Positions 1 to 9,239 of a DNA stretch of 45,818 nucleotides are shown here, piece after piece. Positions within the stretch are counted from its first letter, which is position 1. Each line of letters opens with the position of its first letter. Made by a program: the position numbers and the translations under genes. Below the pieces are notes generated by a model. The model made no database searches and was not told the origin of the DNA. It saw nothing but the letters and a program-made list of their open reading frames with translations. This DNA comes from Algibacillus agarilyticus (GTDB taxonomy: Bacteria; Pseudomonadota; Gammaproteobacteria; Enterobacterales; Alteromonadaceae). The stretch covers positions 79,847-125,664 of the forward strand of contig NZ_QMED01000013.1 of the NCBI RefSeq assembly GCF_003286125.1, given 5' to 3'.

Positions 1-80
1 CGTCAAAAGCCAATAACAAAGAGCAAAACGTTTTGGATTGAACCCAAAGGGCAGCGCATTTGCGCTATTTCTACTATGTT

Positions 81-230
81 GCCCCACATGGATGTGGGGT
101 AAGGTGGCTTTGCAGGAGCATAAAGTCTTTGCCCCACATGGATGTGGGGTAAGGTGACTTTGCAGGAGCATAAAGTCTTTGCCCCACATGGATGTGGGGT
201 AAGGTGACTTTGCAGGAGCATAAAGTCTTT
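81..230. repeat. Three tandem 50-bp hairpin units
   Basis: Units at 81-130, 131-180 and 181-230 are identical apart from one base in the first (GGTGGC for GGTGAC). Each begins with the 18-nt palindrome CCCCACATGGATGTGGGG and ends in CATAAAGTCTTT. The same unit, inverted, occurs twice at 14459-14558 and once at 35115-35164. Open reading frames through it are short and follow the repeat, so it is treated as non-coding. Confidence 0.9.
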
Positions 231-281
231 ATCGCTCTTTTATGTAGAATGACTACACCGCAATCGCTCTGCCTTGTATAA

Positions 282-531
282 TACCAATCCGTAATAATAA
301 GTGCTCACTCAGCGAGCGTTTAAATGCGCTTAAATGAAAGAATAGTGGTGCTCTTTTGAGTTCGAGCAACACAGAGTAAGCGTATTTAAAACTCGCCTGA
401 AAGGAATGCCCCAGCGGCTTTTGACCTGCGTTATCGGTATTTGAAAGGGAACAACCATTCCTACACACCGACGCCTTGTTCAAAAACCGCAGGATGCATT
501 CTGAGAGATCACTTATTTATATGAATTGGTA
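282..531. mobile_element. Nested MITE with TACCAAT ends
   Basis: This 250-bp segment is absent from the related element at 35 kb, so it is an insertion into copy A. Its ends are imperfect inverted repeats: TACCAATCCGTAATAATAAG at the left, and at the right the reverse complement of TACCAATTCATATAAATAAG, followed by GTG and TC-rich sequence in both. A TAA flanks it on each side, which may be a target duplication. It contains no convincing gene; the 76-codon frame inside it has no ribosome binding site or recognisable product. Confidence 0.75.
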
Positions 532-620
532 TAAATCGTGCAAATACGGCTGCAAAAGCATACACAAAAGATAAACATGCCCTAAGCTCTTTCAATAAGA
601 CTATCGGTATAGAAATAGAT

Positions 621-2114
621 TTATGCGGTTAACGTTAAGTTGAAATCAATAATTTTTAAGTGTTGAATTTCTTGTTCAAATTCACTTGCCATTAATGGGT
701 GTTCTGCTAGCCAGTGAGCCTCAAATTGTAACTGAACATCATGTTCAGTTAACGCGGTTATCGTTACTTTTGGCAGGGCCTCATCTCGGCGGCGCATTGT
801 TAATAATACGGCTAATCGTAAAATGCAGGTTAGTTGTGCCGCGAGTAAAGGGCTTGTCATCGTCTGGTTTTGTATTTCAATGGGTGTAATATCTGCTCGA
901 CAGTTGCCAACTAATGCAATCAGTAATTTACGCTGCGCTAAGCTAAACCCAGGAATGGCTGTGTTATTTAAAATATAGGCGCTGTGTTTATTGGCATATT
1001 TAAAGTCAATTGCAAAACCGACTTCATGTACAATCGCCGCGAGTGACAATACCGCTTTTGCATCGTGTTGGTTTAAATTCCAAGCTGATTTTAATTGCTT
1101 AAACAACGCCAGTGCCGTGTCTTTAACTCGATGCGCATGAGCAGAATCTAATTGATAACGTTGAATAAAACTGTCGGCTGTACGCGAACGAATATTTAAG
1201 TTTTGCTGGCAAGGTAACATGCCATAAATCAAACCTTCTCGTAATGCACCCCCTGCAATAACAAGGTAGTTAATTTTTAAACTTTCAAAGATAGCGATTA
1301 AAATGGCAAGGCCACTCACAAATACAACACGTCTTTCTTCAGCTAAACCTGCAATCGTTAAGTTATCAATAGAGCTGCATTCAATAGCTTGCTGCATTAA
1401 CATGTGCATTTTTTCAAGTGTGATTAATTCACTAAAGCCCTGAGCGGTTAAACATTCTTGGATCGCTTGTGGCGTTCCTGATGCCCCTAAACAGGCTTGC
1501 CAGCCATGGGTTAAGTAGCTTAAAGCTAAAGGGGCAATTAATGATTTTGCATGACTTATAGCGGCAGAAAAATTATCGTTGCTAATGACATCATTTTTAA
1601 AGTAACGTTTTAAGTAGGTTACGCAGCCAATATTAAGGCTATTAACGACGATGGGATCAAAGCCTTGTCCAACGACGAGTTCAGTGCTCGCCCCTCCAAT
1701 ATCAATGACTAATTTAGTCTTAGCTGAACCCGAAGTGTGTGCGACGCCAATGTAAATCAAGCGTGCTTCATCCTCCCCACTAATGATATTGATTTTATGG
1801 CCAAGTATTTTTTCTGCTTTTTCTAAAAAAACAGTTACATTCGTTGCTAAGCGCAATGTTGCGGTGCCAACGATCCTAACTTGAGTGATAGGGATGTCTT
1901 GCAAACGTTCGGCAAATAATGAAAGGCAATCCCAACCACGAGCCATCGCTTCTTGGCTAAGATTGTTATCTTCATCCAATCCTGATGCCAAACGCACTTT
2001 GCGTTTTATTTTTCCAATAGTTTGAACGCTACCGCCAACACTACGTATCAGCAGCATATGAAAACTATTTGAGCCTAAATCAATGGCCGCATAAACAGGA
2101 TTGGTCTCGTTCAT
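621..2114 (-). CDS. gppA: Guanosine-5'-triphosphate,3'-diphosphate pyrophosphatase / exopolyphosphatase GppA
   Basis: Member of the Ppx/GppA phosphatase family, which converts pppGpp to ppGpp and hydrolyses terminal phosphates of polyphosphate in the cytoplasm, in stringent-response signalling. The N-terminus shows the ASKHA-fold phosphate motif AAIDLGSNSFHML (residues 9-21). The second nucleotide-binding loop IDIGGASTELV is near residue 140, and the HD-like C-terminal half follows from about 320. Length (497 aa) matches the family, and the start is the only upstream ATG before alignment with E. coli GppA begins. Similarity to E. coli GppA is close throughout (RIKRKVRLA-like segment, ALREGLIYGML). 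It lies 14 bp downstream of rhlB and is probably co-transcribed with it, the same arrangement as in enterobacteria. Confidence 0.95.
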   Translation of the reverse strand: MNETNPVYAAIDLGSNSFHMLLIRSVGGSVQTIGKIKRKVRLASGLDEDNNLSQEAMARGWDCLSLFAERLQDIPITQVRIVGTATLRLATNVTVFLEKAEKILGHKINIISGEDEARLIYIGVAHTSGSAKTKLVIDIGGASTELVVGQGFDPIVVNSLNIGCVTYLKRYFKNDVISNDNFSAAISHAKSLIAPLALSYLTHGWQACLGASGTPQAIQECLTAQGFSELITLEKMHMLMQQAIECSSIDNLTIAGLAEERRVVFVSGLAILIAIFESLKINYLVIAGGALREGLIYGMLPCQQNLNIRSRTADSFIQRYQLDSAHAHRVKDTALALFKQLKSAWNLNQHDAKAVLSLAAIVHEVGFAIDFKYANKHSAYILNNTAIPGFSLAQRKLLIALVGNCRADITPIEIQNQTMTSPLLAAQLTCILRLAVLLTMRRRDEALPKVTITALTEHDVQLQFEAHWLAEHPLMASEFEQEIQHLKIIDFNLTLTA

Positions 2115-2128
2115 ATTTACCTATTAGC

Positions 2129-3403
2129 TTACCTATTATAGTTACGTCCACCCCGGTTGGGCTTGTTGTTTGGACGGTTTGATCTAAAGGGTTTACGCGC
2201 AACAGGGCGCGGTGTAACTACGTCATCTAGCAAAGCGGTTGGATCGTATTGACCCACGGGAATGCTATGGCCAATATATTCTTCAATTGCCGGTAAGTTG
2301 TAAACATACTTTTCGCAAGCGAAACTAATAGCGATACCGGTTTTACCTGCACGACCAGTACGACCAATACGGTGGACATAATCTTCAAAATCATCAGGCA
2401 GGTCATAATTAAATACATGACTTACGTCTGAAATATGTAAACCTCGCGCTGCAACATCGGTTGCGACTAATATATCCAGTTGTCCTTTCGTAAATTGATT
2501 AAGAATATGTAACCGTTTTTTCTGAGTAACATCACCCGTTAATAAGCCTACTCGATGTTTGTCGGCTCTTAGCCAGTTGTTAACATCTTCGCAGCTATGT
2601 TTGGTGTTACAAAAAACAATGGCTTTGTCTGGCCATTCTTCTTCCATTAATGTCAGCAATAAACGCATTTTGTCTTGCTGAGCAGGAAAAAATAGTTCTT
2701 CTGTAATACGACCCGATAACATTTTTTCAGATTCGATAAACACATCGGTAGGGTTACCCATGTGTTCATAGGCTAATTCTTTCACTTTATGTGAAAGTGT
2801 AGCTGAAAATACTAAATTAAGCCTTTTTTCAGGCTCTGGCATATTTTTAAACAAATAACGAATGTCTTTAATAAAGCCTAAATCGAGCATTCTATCGGCT
2901 TCGTCGAGTACAACCACTTGCACGGCAGATAGATTTAATTCGCCTTGCTTATAATAATCGATTATACGCCCAGTTGTGCCGATTAAAATGTCGATGCCTG
3001 CCTTAATTTGTGCACGCTGTTCATCATAACCTTCACCACCATAAATCAAACCTAAAGACAGGCCTGTCGCTTTAGAAAGCAACTGTGCATCTTTATGTAT
3101 TTGTACGGCTAATTCACGGGTTGGCGCGAGTATAACGGCTCCAAGTTGCCCATCTTGTACGGGGTTAGTTGATTTTTGAGTTAACAATCGATTGAATGTC
3201 GCTAACAAAAAGGCCATGGTTTTACCCGTACCTGTTTGTGCTTGACCTGCAATGTCATTTCCCTTTAATGCTAAAGGTAAACTCTTCTCTTGTATTGGGG
3301 TACAGTGGACAAAACCGGCTTCAGTTAAAGCAGTTTGTAGACGTGGATCTAAGTCCAAATCGCTAAATTTTGTCTCTGTTAAGTGTTTTTGGGTATTCAT
3401 CAT
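2129..3403 (-). CDS. rhlB: ATP-dependent RNA helicase RhlB
   Basis: DEAD-box helicase that, in E. coli, unwinds structured RNA for RNase E in the degradosome. The motifs appear in order: Q motif (CTPIQ, about residue 35), Walker [22 protein letters not shown] ([13 protein letters not shown]), SAT, and [10 protein letters not shown] near residue 350. The tail after residue 395 is basic and rich in Arg and Asn, as expected for RNA contact. At 424 aa it matches RhlB in length, and the segments [15 protein letters not shown] and CNTKHSCED match RhlB rather than RhlE or SrmB. Two adjacent ATGs (3403 and 3400) are possible; neither has a clean ribosome binding site. It is divergent from trxA across 106 bp. 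Confidence 0.95.
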   Translation of the reverse strand: MMNTQKHLTETKFSDLDLDPRLQTALTEAGFVHCTPIQEKSLPLALKGNDIAGQAQTGTGKTMAFLLATFNRLLTQKSTNPVQDGQLGAVILAPTRELAVQIHKDAQLLSKATGLSLGLIYGGEGYDEQRAQIKAGIDILIGTTGRIIDYYKQGELNLSAVQVVVLDEADRMLDLGFIKDIRYLFKNMPEPEKRLNLVFSATLSHKVKELAYEHMGNPTDVFIESEKMLSGRITEELFFPAQQDKMRLLLTLMEEEWPDKAIVFCNTKHSCEDVNNWLRADKHRVGLLTGDVTQKKRLHILNQFTKGQLDILVATDVAARGLHISDVSHVFNYDLPDDFEDYVHRIGRTGRAGKTGIAISFACEKYVYNLPAIEEYIGHSIPVGQYDPTALLDDVVTPRPVARKPFRSNRPNNKPNRGGRNYNR

Positions 3404-3426
3404 TCCATAAGCATATCAGTATAAAC

Positions 3427-3455
3427 TTGCAATAAGAAACACAATCGTTTAAAAA
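3427..3455 (+). promoter_or_regulatory. Candidate sigma-70 promoter for trxA
   Basis: TTGCAA at 3427-3432, a 17-bp spacer, then TAAAAA at 3450-3455, 55 bp upstream of the trxA ATG. The -10 box matches the consensus in 4 of 6 positions. Inferred from sequence only. Confidence 0.4.
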
Positions 3456-3509
3456 ACTCAGTAAATTTAATTCTATCCGCAATATGCGAATCTTAAATGG
3501 GAGATAGCG

Positions 3510-3836
3510 ATGAGTGACGCTACTATCGAACTAACAAATGATAATTTTGATGAAGAAGTAATTAAGGCCGATTTACCGGTGTTAGTTGATTTTTGGGCAG
3601 AGTGGTGTGGTCCATGTAAAATTATCGCGCCGGTAATTGGCGAAGTGGCTGAAGAATTTGCTGGTAAAGTAAAAGTAGGCAAATTAAACGTAGATGAAGC
3701 AAACGAAGTAGCTGCTAAATTTAATATTCGTGGTATCCCTACTTTATTAATGTTTAAAAATGGCGCTGTTGTTGACAATAAAGTTGGCGCAATGTCCAAA
3801 ACACAATTAGTTGAATTTGTTAGTCAACACGCTTAA
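3510..3836 (+). CDS. trxA: Thioredoxin 1
   Basis: Cytoplasmic disulfide reductase, recycled by thioredoxin reductase and NADPH, that reduces ribonucleotide reductase, PAPS reductase and other partners. The active site WCGPCK sits at residues 32-37 in the context [14 protein letters not shown], and the cis-proline loop RGIPTLLMF follows. The length of 108 aa is typical. The start ATG is preceded by GGGAGA at a good distance. It is monocistronic: a strong intrinsic terminator follows, then rho on the same strand, the usual trxA-rho order of gammaproteobacteria. Confidence 0.97.
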   Translation: MSDATIELTNDNFDEEVIKADLPVLVDFWAEWCGPCKIIAPVIGEVAEEFAGKVKVGKLNVDEANEVAAKFNIRGIPTLLMFKNGAVVDNKVGAMSKTQLVEFVSQHA

Positions 3837-3859
3837 TAAATAAGGCGGTAATTGTGCAA

Positions 3860-3893
3860 TTGAGGTTCTTAATTTGAGAACCTCAATTTTTTT
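3860..3893 (+). terminator. Intrinsic terminator of trxA
   Basis: Perfect 10-bp stem TTGAGGTTCT / AGAACCTCAA with a 7-nt loop, followed by seven T, 24 bp after the trxA stop codon. Confidence 0.93.
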
Positions 3894-4052
3894 CTGGATC
3901 TCTTAAAAAAATACTGCTACCTTTAGTTCGTCCAAAGACATTCGTTCAAAAAATAAACCCCTAAATTAAAACTCAAAATATTCTTATTTGGATTAAGCCC
4001 AAAGACCAATATCTATTTGAGCCAACTTATATCACCTAAAGAACCCACCGTT

Positions 4053-5321
4053 ATGAATTTAACCGAACTTAAACAAAAGCCTATAAATGAATTAGTTAAA
4101 CTAGCCGAGTCTATGGGACTTGAAAATATGGCTCGTTTACGCAAACAAGATATTATATTCGCCATTTTGAAAACGCACGCTAAAAGCGGTGAAGATATTT
4201 TTGGTGACGGCGCCCTTGAAATATTACAAGATGGTTTTGGTTTTTTACGCTCAGGTGATTCTTCGTACCTTGCGGGGCCAGATGATATCTATGTGTCACC
4301 TTCACAAATAAGACGTTTTAATTTACGTACTGGCGATACCTTAGCCGGAAAAATCCGCCCACCTAAAGACGGCGAGCGTTATTTTGCATTATTAAAAATT
4401 AACCAAGTTAATTTTGATCGACCTGAAAACTCTAGAAATAAAATTTTATTTGAGAACTTAACGCCTTTACATGCAACTGACCGCATGATTATGGAACGTG
4501 GTAATGGTTCTAAAGAAGATATTACCGCGCGTGTGCTTGATTTAGCTTCACCAATTGGTAAAGGGCAACGTGCACTATTAGTTGCGCCACCAAAAGCCGG
4601 TAAAACGATGCTGTTGCAAAACTTGGCACAGTCTATAGCGGCTAATCACCCTGAATGTGTTTTGATGGTGTTATTAATTGATGAGCGTCCGGAAGAAGTA
4701 ACGGAAATGCAGCGTTTAGTACGCGGTGAAGTTATTGCTTCAACGTTTGATGAGCCTGCTAGCCGCCACGTTCAAGTGGCCGAAATGGTAATCGAAAAAG
4801 CTAAACGTTTAGTTGAACATAAAAAAGACGTCGTCATTTTACTTGATTCAATTACACGTCTCGCACGTGCTTATAACACGGTTATCCCTTCATCAGGTAA
4901 AGTATTAACCGGTGGTGTTGATGCTAATGCATTACATAAGCCTAAGCGTTTCTTTGGTGCTGCTCGTAATGTTGAAGAAGGCGGTAGCTTAACTATTATT
5001 GCAACTGCGTTAATTGATACTGGCTCTAAAATGGATGAAGTTATCTATGAAGAATTTAAAGGAACGGGTAACTCTGAAATCCATTTAAATCGTAAGATAG
5101 CTGAAAAACGTGTTTTCCCTGCGATTGATATTAATCGTTCTGGTACACGTCGAGAAGAATTACTCACTTCAAGTGAAGAATTGCAAAAAATGTGGATACT
5201 CAGACGAATCGTTCATGAAATGAGTGAAATTGATGCAATGGAATTTATGATCGATAAGTTATCTATGACCAAAACTAATGATGAATTCTTTGAAGCAATG
5301 AAACGCCAAAAAGGCAGTTAA
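4053..5321 (+). CDS. rho: Transcription termination factor Rho
   Basis: Hexameric RNA-dependent ATPase that releases RNA polymerase from nascent transcripts. The start is placed at ATG 4053, giving 422 aa beginning MNLTELK as in E. coli Rho; an upstream in-frame TTG at 4017 would add 12 residues not found in the family. The N-terminal helical domain and the cold-shock-like RNA-binding domain (DGFGFLRS, residues 61-68) precede Walker A ([10 protein letters not shown], about 178) and Walker B ([16 protein letters not shown]). The Q and R loops follow ([20 protein letters not shown]). Nearly every position agrees with E. coli Rho. The 159-bp leader after the trxA terminator is AT-rich and probably carries its own promoter; rho is autoregulated in E. 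coli, but no leader peptide is evident here. Confidence 0.97.
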   Translation: MNLTELKQKPINELVKLAESMGLENMARLRKQDIIFAILKTHAKSGEDIFGDGALEILQDGFGFLRSGDSSYLAGPDDIYVSPSQIRRFNLRTGDTLAGKIRPPKDGERYFALLKINQVNFDRPENSRNKILFENLTPLHATDRMIMERGNGSKEDITARVLDLASPIGKGQRALLVAPPKAGKTMLLQNLAQSIAANHPECVLMVLLIDERPEEVTEMQRLVRGEVIASTFDEPASRHVQVAEMVIEKAKRLVEHKKDVVILLDSITRLARAYNTVIPSSGKVLTGGVDANALHKPKRFFGAARNVEEGGSLTIIATALIDTGSKMDEVIYEEFKGTGNSEIHLNRKIAEKRVFPAIDINRSGTRREELLTSSEELQKMWILRRIVHEMSEIDAMEFMIDKLSMTKTNDEFFEAMKRQKGS

Positions 5322-5345
5322 TTGTTTAACGTTATTTGATTGATA

Positions 5346-5370
5346 AAAACCTCTTAATTGAGGTTTTTTT
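5346..5370 (+). terminator. Intrinsic terminator of rho
   Basis: Stem AAAACCTC / GAGGTTTT with loop TTAATT, running into seven consecutive T, 24 bp after the rho stop codon. Confidence 0.9.
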
Positions 5371-5422
5371 GTTTTTGGGTTTGTTTATACCCAAGTCACT
5401 TCAAGATTAATTAAAATGTGAA

Positions 5423-5689
5423 TTAGTGATCATGGTCGCAACAATTGTGCGCTGCACATTTTTGTGCCGCTAATTCGGTTTGATAGGCTTCAACAATTGC
5501 ATTTTCATTGATGGTATTAAATTCGTCTACATTGCATTCTAATATAATCGAAAATTCTAACCCATCTTCTATTTTAATAAACTCGATGACGAGTGTTGAA
5601 TCAGCATCCTGTGCGACATGGAAAGACGCTTGTGTGCATTGCGTTTTTTCACGTAGTGCTTTTAATACTTCAAAGCTATTCGTTAACAT
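5423..5689 (-). CDS. Small unknown protein with Cys/His tail
   Basis: I do not recognise this 88-aa protein. It is acidic, has no signal peptide or membrane segment, and its middle (VIEFIKIEDGLEFSIILECNVDEF) looks like alternating beta strands. The C-terminus ends CAAHNCCDHDH, a cluster of Cys and His that could bind a metal such as zinc or copper. The start ATG has a good ribosome binding site (AGAAGGAAAC). The gene stands alone: a terminator separates it from argH(A) upstream, and it converges on rho. An inverted repeat 25-47 bp upstream could be its operator. Codon usage looks like that of its neighbours, so I consider it real. Confidence 0.7.
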   Translation of the reverse strand: MLTNSFEVLKALREKTQCTQASFHVAQDADSTLVIEFIKIEDGLEFSIILECNVDEFNTINENAIVEAYQTELAAQKCAAHNCCDHDH

Positions 5690-5713
5690 TATTGTTTCCT
5701 TCTCTTGCCTTAA

Positions 5714-5736
5714 TTGATAAGGCGCTGCTTTATCAA
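5714..5736 (-). promoter_or_regulatory. Inverted repeat upstream of the 88-aa gene
   Basis: TTGATAA at 5714-5720 and TTATCAA at 5730-5736, a perfect 7-bp inverted repeat with 9-bp spacing, centred about 36 bp before the start codon. Possible operator or hairpin in the leader; no regulator is assigned. Confidence 0.35.
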
Positions 5737-5745
5737 TTCAGATAC

Positions 5746-5777
5746 AAAAAATCCGATGTAAGACATCGGATTTTTTT
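5746..5777 (-). terminator. Terminator after argH(A), likely bidirectional
   Basis: Stem ATCCGATGT / ACATCGGAT with loop AAG, bordered by an A run on the left and a T run on the right, so it has a U tract in either direction. It lies 18 bp past the argH(A) stop codon. Confidence 0.9.
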
Positions 5778-5795
5778 AGCTAATCGTCATTACGT

Positions 5796-7766
5796 TTATT
5801 CAACGGTGTCGATATTGATTGCATCAGTAGCCTGTGCAATATCAACCATGTACTCTAGTGCGACTTCGTCACAACATTCTTTCTTCGGACAAATATCACA
5901 ATCTTTCATGACTTTTTCTGGTAGTTTGTCTTTATTTGTATGGGTGAAGTTTAGCTTTTCAAAGAAATCAGGCACACGCGTTAATACAAGTATGCGAGCT
6001 AACTCAAGTTCACGCGCTTTTTCCATCAAGTATTGAACCATTGCACGGCCTTGGCCTAAACCTTGGCTTTCGGTATCAACGCCTAATGAGCGTATTTCGG
6101 CTAAACCAGTACCGTAAATAAACAACGATGCGCAGCCTACAATTTTGCCTTTAATTTCAGCAACCACAAAATCTAAAATATTGTGTGTTAAATCATCACG
6201 TGTTCTGGGTAATGTTTCACCTGCATCAGACCAATAAGTAATAATGCGGTCAAGCTCATTCACATCGCTTAATTTAGCCGGACGAACACTTAATGCCTCT
6301 GCTTTTTGAGCGTTCAAACGTTGTTGAGCTCGTTGTAGGGCAAGTGATATTTGGTTAATTGAAGCGCCACCTAAAGAAGGGGTCTTCGCGACAATTTCGC
6401 CACCTTCTTGCAATGCTTGAATCGCCAATTGTACTTGAGTGGTCGATGTTCCACCGAGTACTTCGCGTTTTTCTAAACAGGCTTCAATGGTTAAATGCTG
6501 ATAAACATCTTCTTGAATTTCAGTGCTGTATTCTTGCAATTCAGAGAGTTTAAAGTCTTCTAACGGTTTGGCTTTAGCTAAGGCTGCAACGACTATTTCA
6601 CCCACAATGTGGTGAGCTTCACGGAACGGAATGCCTTTAGCCACTAAATAATCTGCAAGCTCGGTCGCATTAGCATAACCTTGTTGTGCTGCGGCTAATG
6701 TTTTAGCACGGTTTACTTTAATGCCAATAATAACAAGCTGAGCCATTTCCATACAAATCTGCCAAGTATCAAGGGCATCAAAAAGGCCTTCTTTGTCTTC
6801 TTGCATATCTTTGTTGTAGGCTAGGGGTAAAGCTTTCATTGTCATCATCATGCCGTTTAATGAACCGACAACTCGACCACACTTACCACGAATGAGCTCC
6901 ATCGCATCTGGATTTTTCTTTTGTGGCATTAGTGATGAACCAGAAGTTACATCGTCTGACATTTCGATAAAGCCTGCTTCACCCGAGTTATAGAAAATTA
7001 AATCTTCGCCCATGCGTGATAAATGCACCATTGAAATACTGGCAGTCGACAGTAATTCTAAAACGTGGTCACGATCCGATACCGCATCTAAGCTGTTCAT
7101 TGTTGGTTGTGAAAAACCAAGGTCTTTCGCTAAGGCATAACGGTCAATTGGATAAGCGGTACCCGCTAAGGCACCAGAGCCTAATGGTAGTGTGTTTAAA
7201 CGGTCTAAGGCATTCTTTAAACGTGTGATATCACGATCAAACATTTCAACATACGCTAAACACCAGTGACCAAAAGTAACGGGCTGAGCGCGTTGTAAAT
7301 GAGTATAACCCGGTAGCACGGTTGTTTTTTCACGAATAGCTAAATCAACTAATTGCTGTTGCATACCCACAAGCAATTTATAGATGCGATCGCCTTCGTC
7401 TTTACACCATAGTTTTAAGTCGGTTGCGACTTGGTCATTACGGCTACGGCCTGTGTGTAATTTTTTACCTAAATCGCCGACGGCATCGATTAATTTACCT
7501 TCAACCCACGAGTGGATATCTTCAGCATCTGATTCTAAAACAATTTCAGGGTTCGCTTTAACAACGAGCAATAAATCATTTAATGCTTTTTCAAGATCAA
7601 CTTGCTCATCTTTTGTTAACACATTTACTTTTTGTAAAGCGCGAGACCAAGCGATTGAACCGACAATATCTTGTTCAGCCATACGATAATCAACAGGAAG
7701 TGAATCGTTGAATTTTTTGAAAAGGTCACTGGTTTGTCCAGTAAAACGACCGCCCCATAATGCCAT
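5796..7766 (-). CDS. argH(A): Bifunctional argininosuccinate lyase / N-acetylglutamate synthase ArgH(A)
   Basis: Two enzymes of arginine synthesis in one 656-aa chain. Residues 1 to about 460 are argininosuccinate lyase, which splits argininosuccinate into arginine and fumarate. The first motif is [10 protein letters not shown]; the fumarase/lyase signature [12 protein letters not shown] lies near residue 280, containing the catalytic-loop serine. Residues about 490-656 are a GNAT domain ([16 protein letters not shown] ... [14 protein letters not shown]) that would acetylate glutamate, the first step of the pathway. Its end [13 protein letters not shown] is the Cys-rich tail seen in short ArgA enzymes. 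The fusion is known from Moritella and relatives. The ribosome binding site GAGGAG precedes ATG 7766. It is the last gene of the arg operon, 173 bp after argG. Confidence 0.95.
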   Translation of the reverse strand: MALWGGRFTGQTSDLFKKFNDSLPVDYRMAEQDIVGSIAWSRALQKVNVLTKDEQVDLEKALNDLLLVVKANPEIVLESDAEDIHSWVEGKLIDAVGDLGKKLHTGRSRNDQVATDLKLWCKDEGDRIYKLLVGMQQQLVDLAIREKTTVLPGYTHLQRAQPVTFGHWCLAYVEMFDRDITRLKNALDRLNTLPLGSGALAGTAYPIDRYALAKDLGFSQPTMNSLDAVSDRDHVLELLSTASISMVHLSRMGEDLIFYNSGEAGFIEMSDDVTSGSSLMPQKKNPDAMELIRGKCGRVVGSLNGMMMTMKALPLAYNKDMQEDKEGLFDALDTWQICMEMAQLVIIGIKVNRAKTLAAAQQGYANATELADYLVAKGIPFREAHHIVGEIVVAALAKAKPLEDFKLSELQEYSTEIQEDVYQHLTIEACLEKREVLGGTSTTQVQLAIQALQEGGEIVAKTPSLGGASINQISLALQRAQQRLNAQKAEALSVRPAKLSDVNELDRIITYWSDAGETLPRTRDDLTHNILDFVVAEIKGKIVGCASLFIYGTGLAEIRSLGVDTESQGLGQGRAMVQYLMEKARELELARILVLTRVPDFFEKLNFTHTNKDKLPEKVMKDCDICPKKECCDEVALEYMVDIAQATDAINIDTVE

Positions 7767-7902
7767 GTTATATCTCCTCGCAATACATTAAAGCTAAAGG
7801 TTACTTAGTTTGAGCAGTTGGCTTAATGAATGCTATGTGGTTAATTAATTGCAGACCTGTTACTTAGGATTATTTGGCTCACCAAATGTAATCAGGAAAA
7901 GT

Positions 7903-7927
7903 AGTCAGCTTGCTTAACAAGCTGACT
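7903..7927 (-). other. Hairpin in the argG-argH(A) gap
   Basis: Perfect 10-bp stem AGTCAGCTTG / CAAGCTGACT with a 5-nt loop, 12 bp after the argG stop codon. The sequence after it on the minus strand (ACTTTTCC) is too weak a T tract for a strong terminator. It may protect the upstream message or give partial termination. A smaller hairpin, ATTTGG/CCAAAT, lies at 7871-7886. Confidence 0.55.
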
Positions 7928-7939
7928 TAAAGTAAATGC

Positions 7940-9148
7940 TTACTTTTGTTTGTTTAATGCGCCAATGCGGCTAGATAAGCTGAATAAACGAATGAAACCC
8001 GCTGCATCTTTTTGGTTGTAAACTTCGTCTTCTCCGAATGTCGAGAACTCTTCGTTGTATAAGCTGTTTGGTGAACGACGTTGAATAACCGTGCAGTTAC
8101 CTTTGTATAAACGAATAACGATGTCACCGGTAATTTCTTCAGCAAATGAGTTAGCTGCCGCTAATAATGATTTTGAAAGTGGTGTGAACCAACGACCATC
8201 ATAAATAACGTGAGAGAATTCAAGGCCAACTTGTTCACGGAACTTAAGTGAATTTTTATCTAAAACCATACACTCTAATGCTTTATAAGCCTTCATGAGT
8301 ACGGTTCCGCCTGGTGTTTCATAACAACCACGTGATTTCATACCCACTAAACGGTTTTCAACGATATCGATACGGCCAACACCATGAGCGGCCGCTTTTG
8401 CATTTAAGTAAACTAACGCTTCGTGCGCGGTTAATGCTTTATCATCGACTGTTGTTAATTCGCCGTTCTCAAAGCTTAAGGTAACCGTTTCTGATTCATC
8501 TGGGGCATCCATCGGATCAACCGTCATGGTCCAAATGCCTTTTGATGGCTCGTTCCACGGATCTTCAATTTCACCGCCTTCGTGCGAAATATGCCATGCA
8601 TTAGCATCGCGGCTATAAATCTTAGTTAACGATGAAGAACAAGGAATGTTACGCTCGGCTAAATAATCTAATAAGTCTTCACGTGAACGCATTTCCCATT
8701 CGCGCCAAGGTGCAATCACGTGTAATTGTGGTGCTAAAGCAGCAAAACAAGATTCGAACCGAACTTGGTCATTACCTTTACCCGTACAACCATGACAAAG
8801 TGCATCTGCGCCTACTTTAAGTGCCACTTCAACGTGTGCTTTAGCAATAATAGGGCGAGCCATTGAAGTACCTAATAAATATTCGCCTTCGTATACTGCA
8901 CCTGTTTTTATAATTGGGAAGATATACTCTTTAACGAACTCTTCTTTTAAATCAACAACGTGACATTCGCTTGCACCTGAAGCAATTGCTTTTTCAACAA
9001 TGCCTTCAAGCTCATCTTCGCCTTGGCCTACATCGGCACAGAAAGCAACAACTTCACAACCATTGTAGGTCTCTTTTAACCAAGGAATGATTGCTGATGT
9101 GTCTAAACCACCAGAGTAAGCGAGTACAACTTTTTTAATATCTGACAT
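7940..9148 (-). CDS. argG: Argininosuccinate synthase
   Basis: Joins citrulline and aspartate with ATP to form argininosuccinate, the step before argininosuccinate lyase. The N-terminal PP-loop is [19 protein letters not shown] (residues 6-24); further family motifs are [15 protein letters not shown] near residue 118 and the substrate segment [20 protein letters not shown] near 180. At 402 aa it is the common short type. The ribosome binding site TAGGAAAG precedes ATG 9148. It sits 91 bp after argF and 173 bp before argH(A) in the arg operon. Confidence 0.96.
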   Translation of the reverse strand: MSDIKKVVLAYSGGLDTSAIIPWLKETYNGCEVVAFCADVGQGEDELEGIVEKAIASGASECHVVDLKEEFVKEYIFPIIKTGAVYEGEYLLGTSMARPIIAKAHVEVALKVGADALCHGCTGKGNDQVRFESCFAALAPQLHVIAPWREWEMRSREDLLDYLAERNIPCSSSLTKIYSRDANAWHISHEGGEIEDPWNEPSKGIWTMTVDPMDAPDESETVTLSFENGELTTVDDKALTAHEALVYLNAKAAAHGVGRIDIVENRLVGMKSRGCYETPGGTVLMKAYKALECMVLDKNSLKFREQVGLEFSHVIYDGRWFTPLSKSLLAAANSFAEEITGDIVIRLYKGNCTVIQRRSPNSLYNEEFSTFGEDEVYNQKDAAGFIRLFSLSSRIGALNKQK

Positions 9149-9239
9149 GATTGTCTTTCCTAATTAATCGTTACTGGTTGCTGTCATTTTGACGCAACGG
9201 TTATTACTTGTTAAATAGCTTGCGATGATTAACGCAAAA

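Larger units (their letters stand above)
1..584. mobile_element. MITE copy A (truncated by window edge), TA-flanked
   Basis: Non-coding element whose sequence, read in reverse, matches 35013-35333. Shared parts are the stretch with AAAACGTTTTGGATTGAACC near position 30, the 50-bp hairpin units, and the end ACAAAAGATAAACATGCCC followed by TA at 583-584. In the complete copy at 35 kb that end is one of two 19-bp terminal inverted repeats, so the other end of copy A, about 90 bp, lies before position 1. The element has no transposase. It is enlarged by a nested element at 282-531. The TA flank fits IS630-like or IS5/IS427-like transposition; which of these is unknown. Confidence 0.75.

Noticed and set aside
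81-230. CRISPR-like array
   Set aside because: The 50-bp units are directly abutting with no variable spacers, and the same unit appears in dispersed elements; no cas genes are present.
3-483. Two minus-strand reading frames of 72 and 76 codons
   Set aside because: The first is a read-through of the 50-bp repeat (its peptide repeats with it); the second lies inside a MITE. Neither has a ribosome binding site or recognisable product.
4017-4052. TTG start giving Rho 12 extra residues
   Set aside because: The ATG at 4053 matches the N-terminus of Rho in other gammaproteobacteria exactly.
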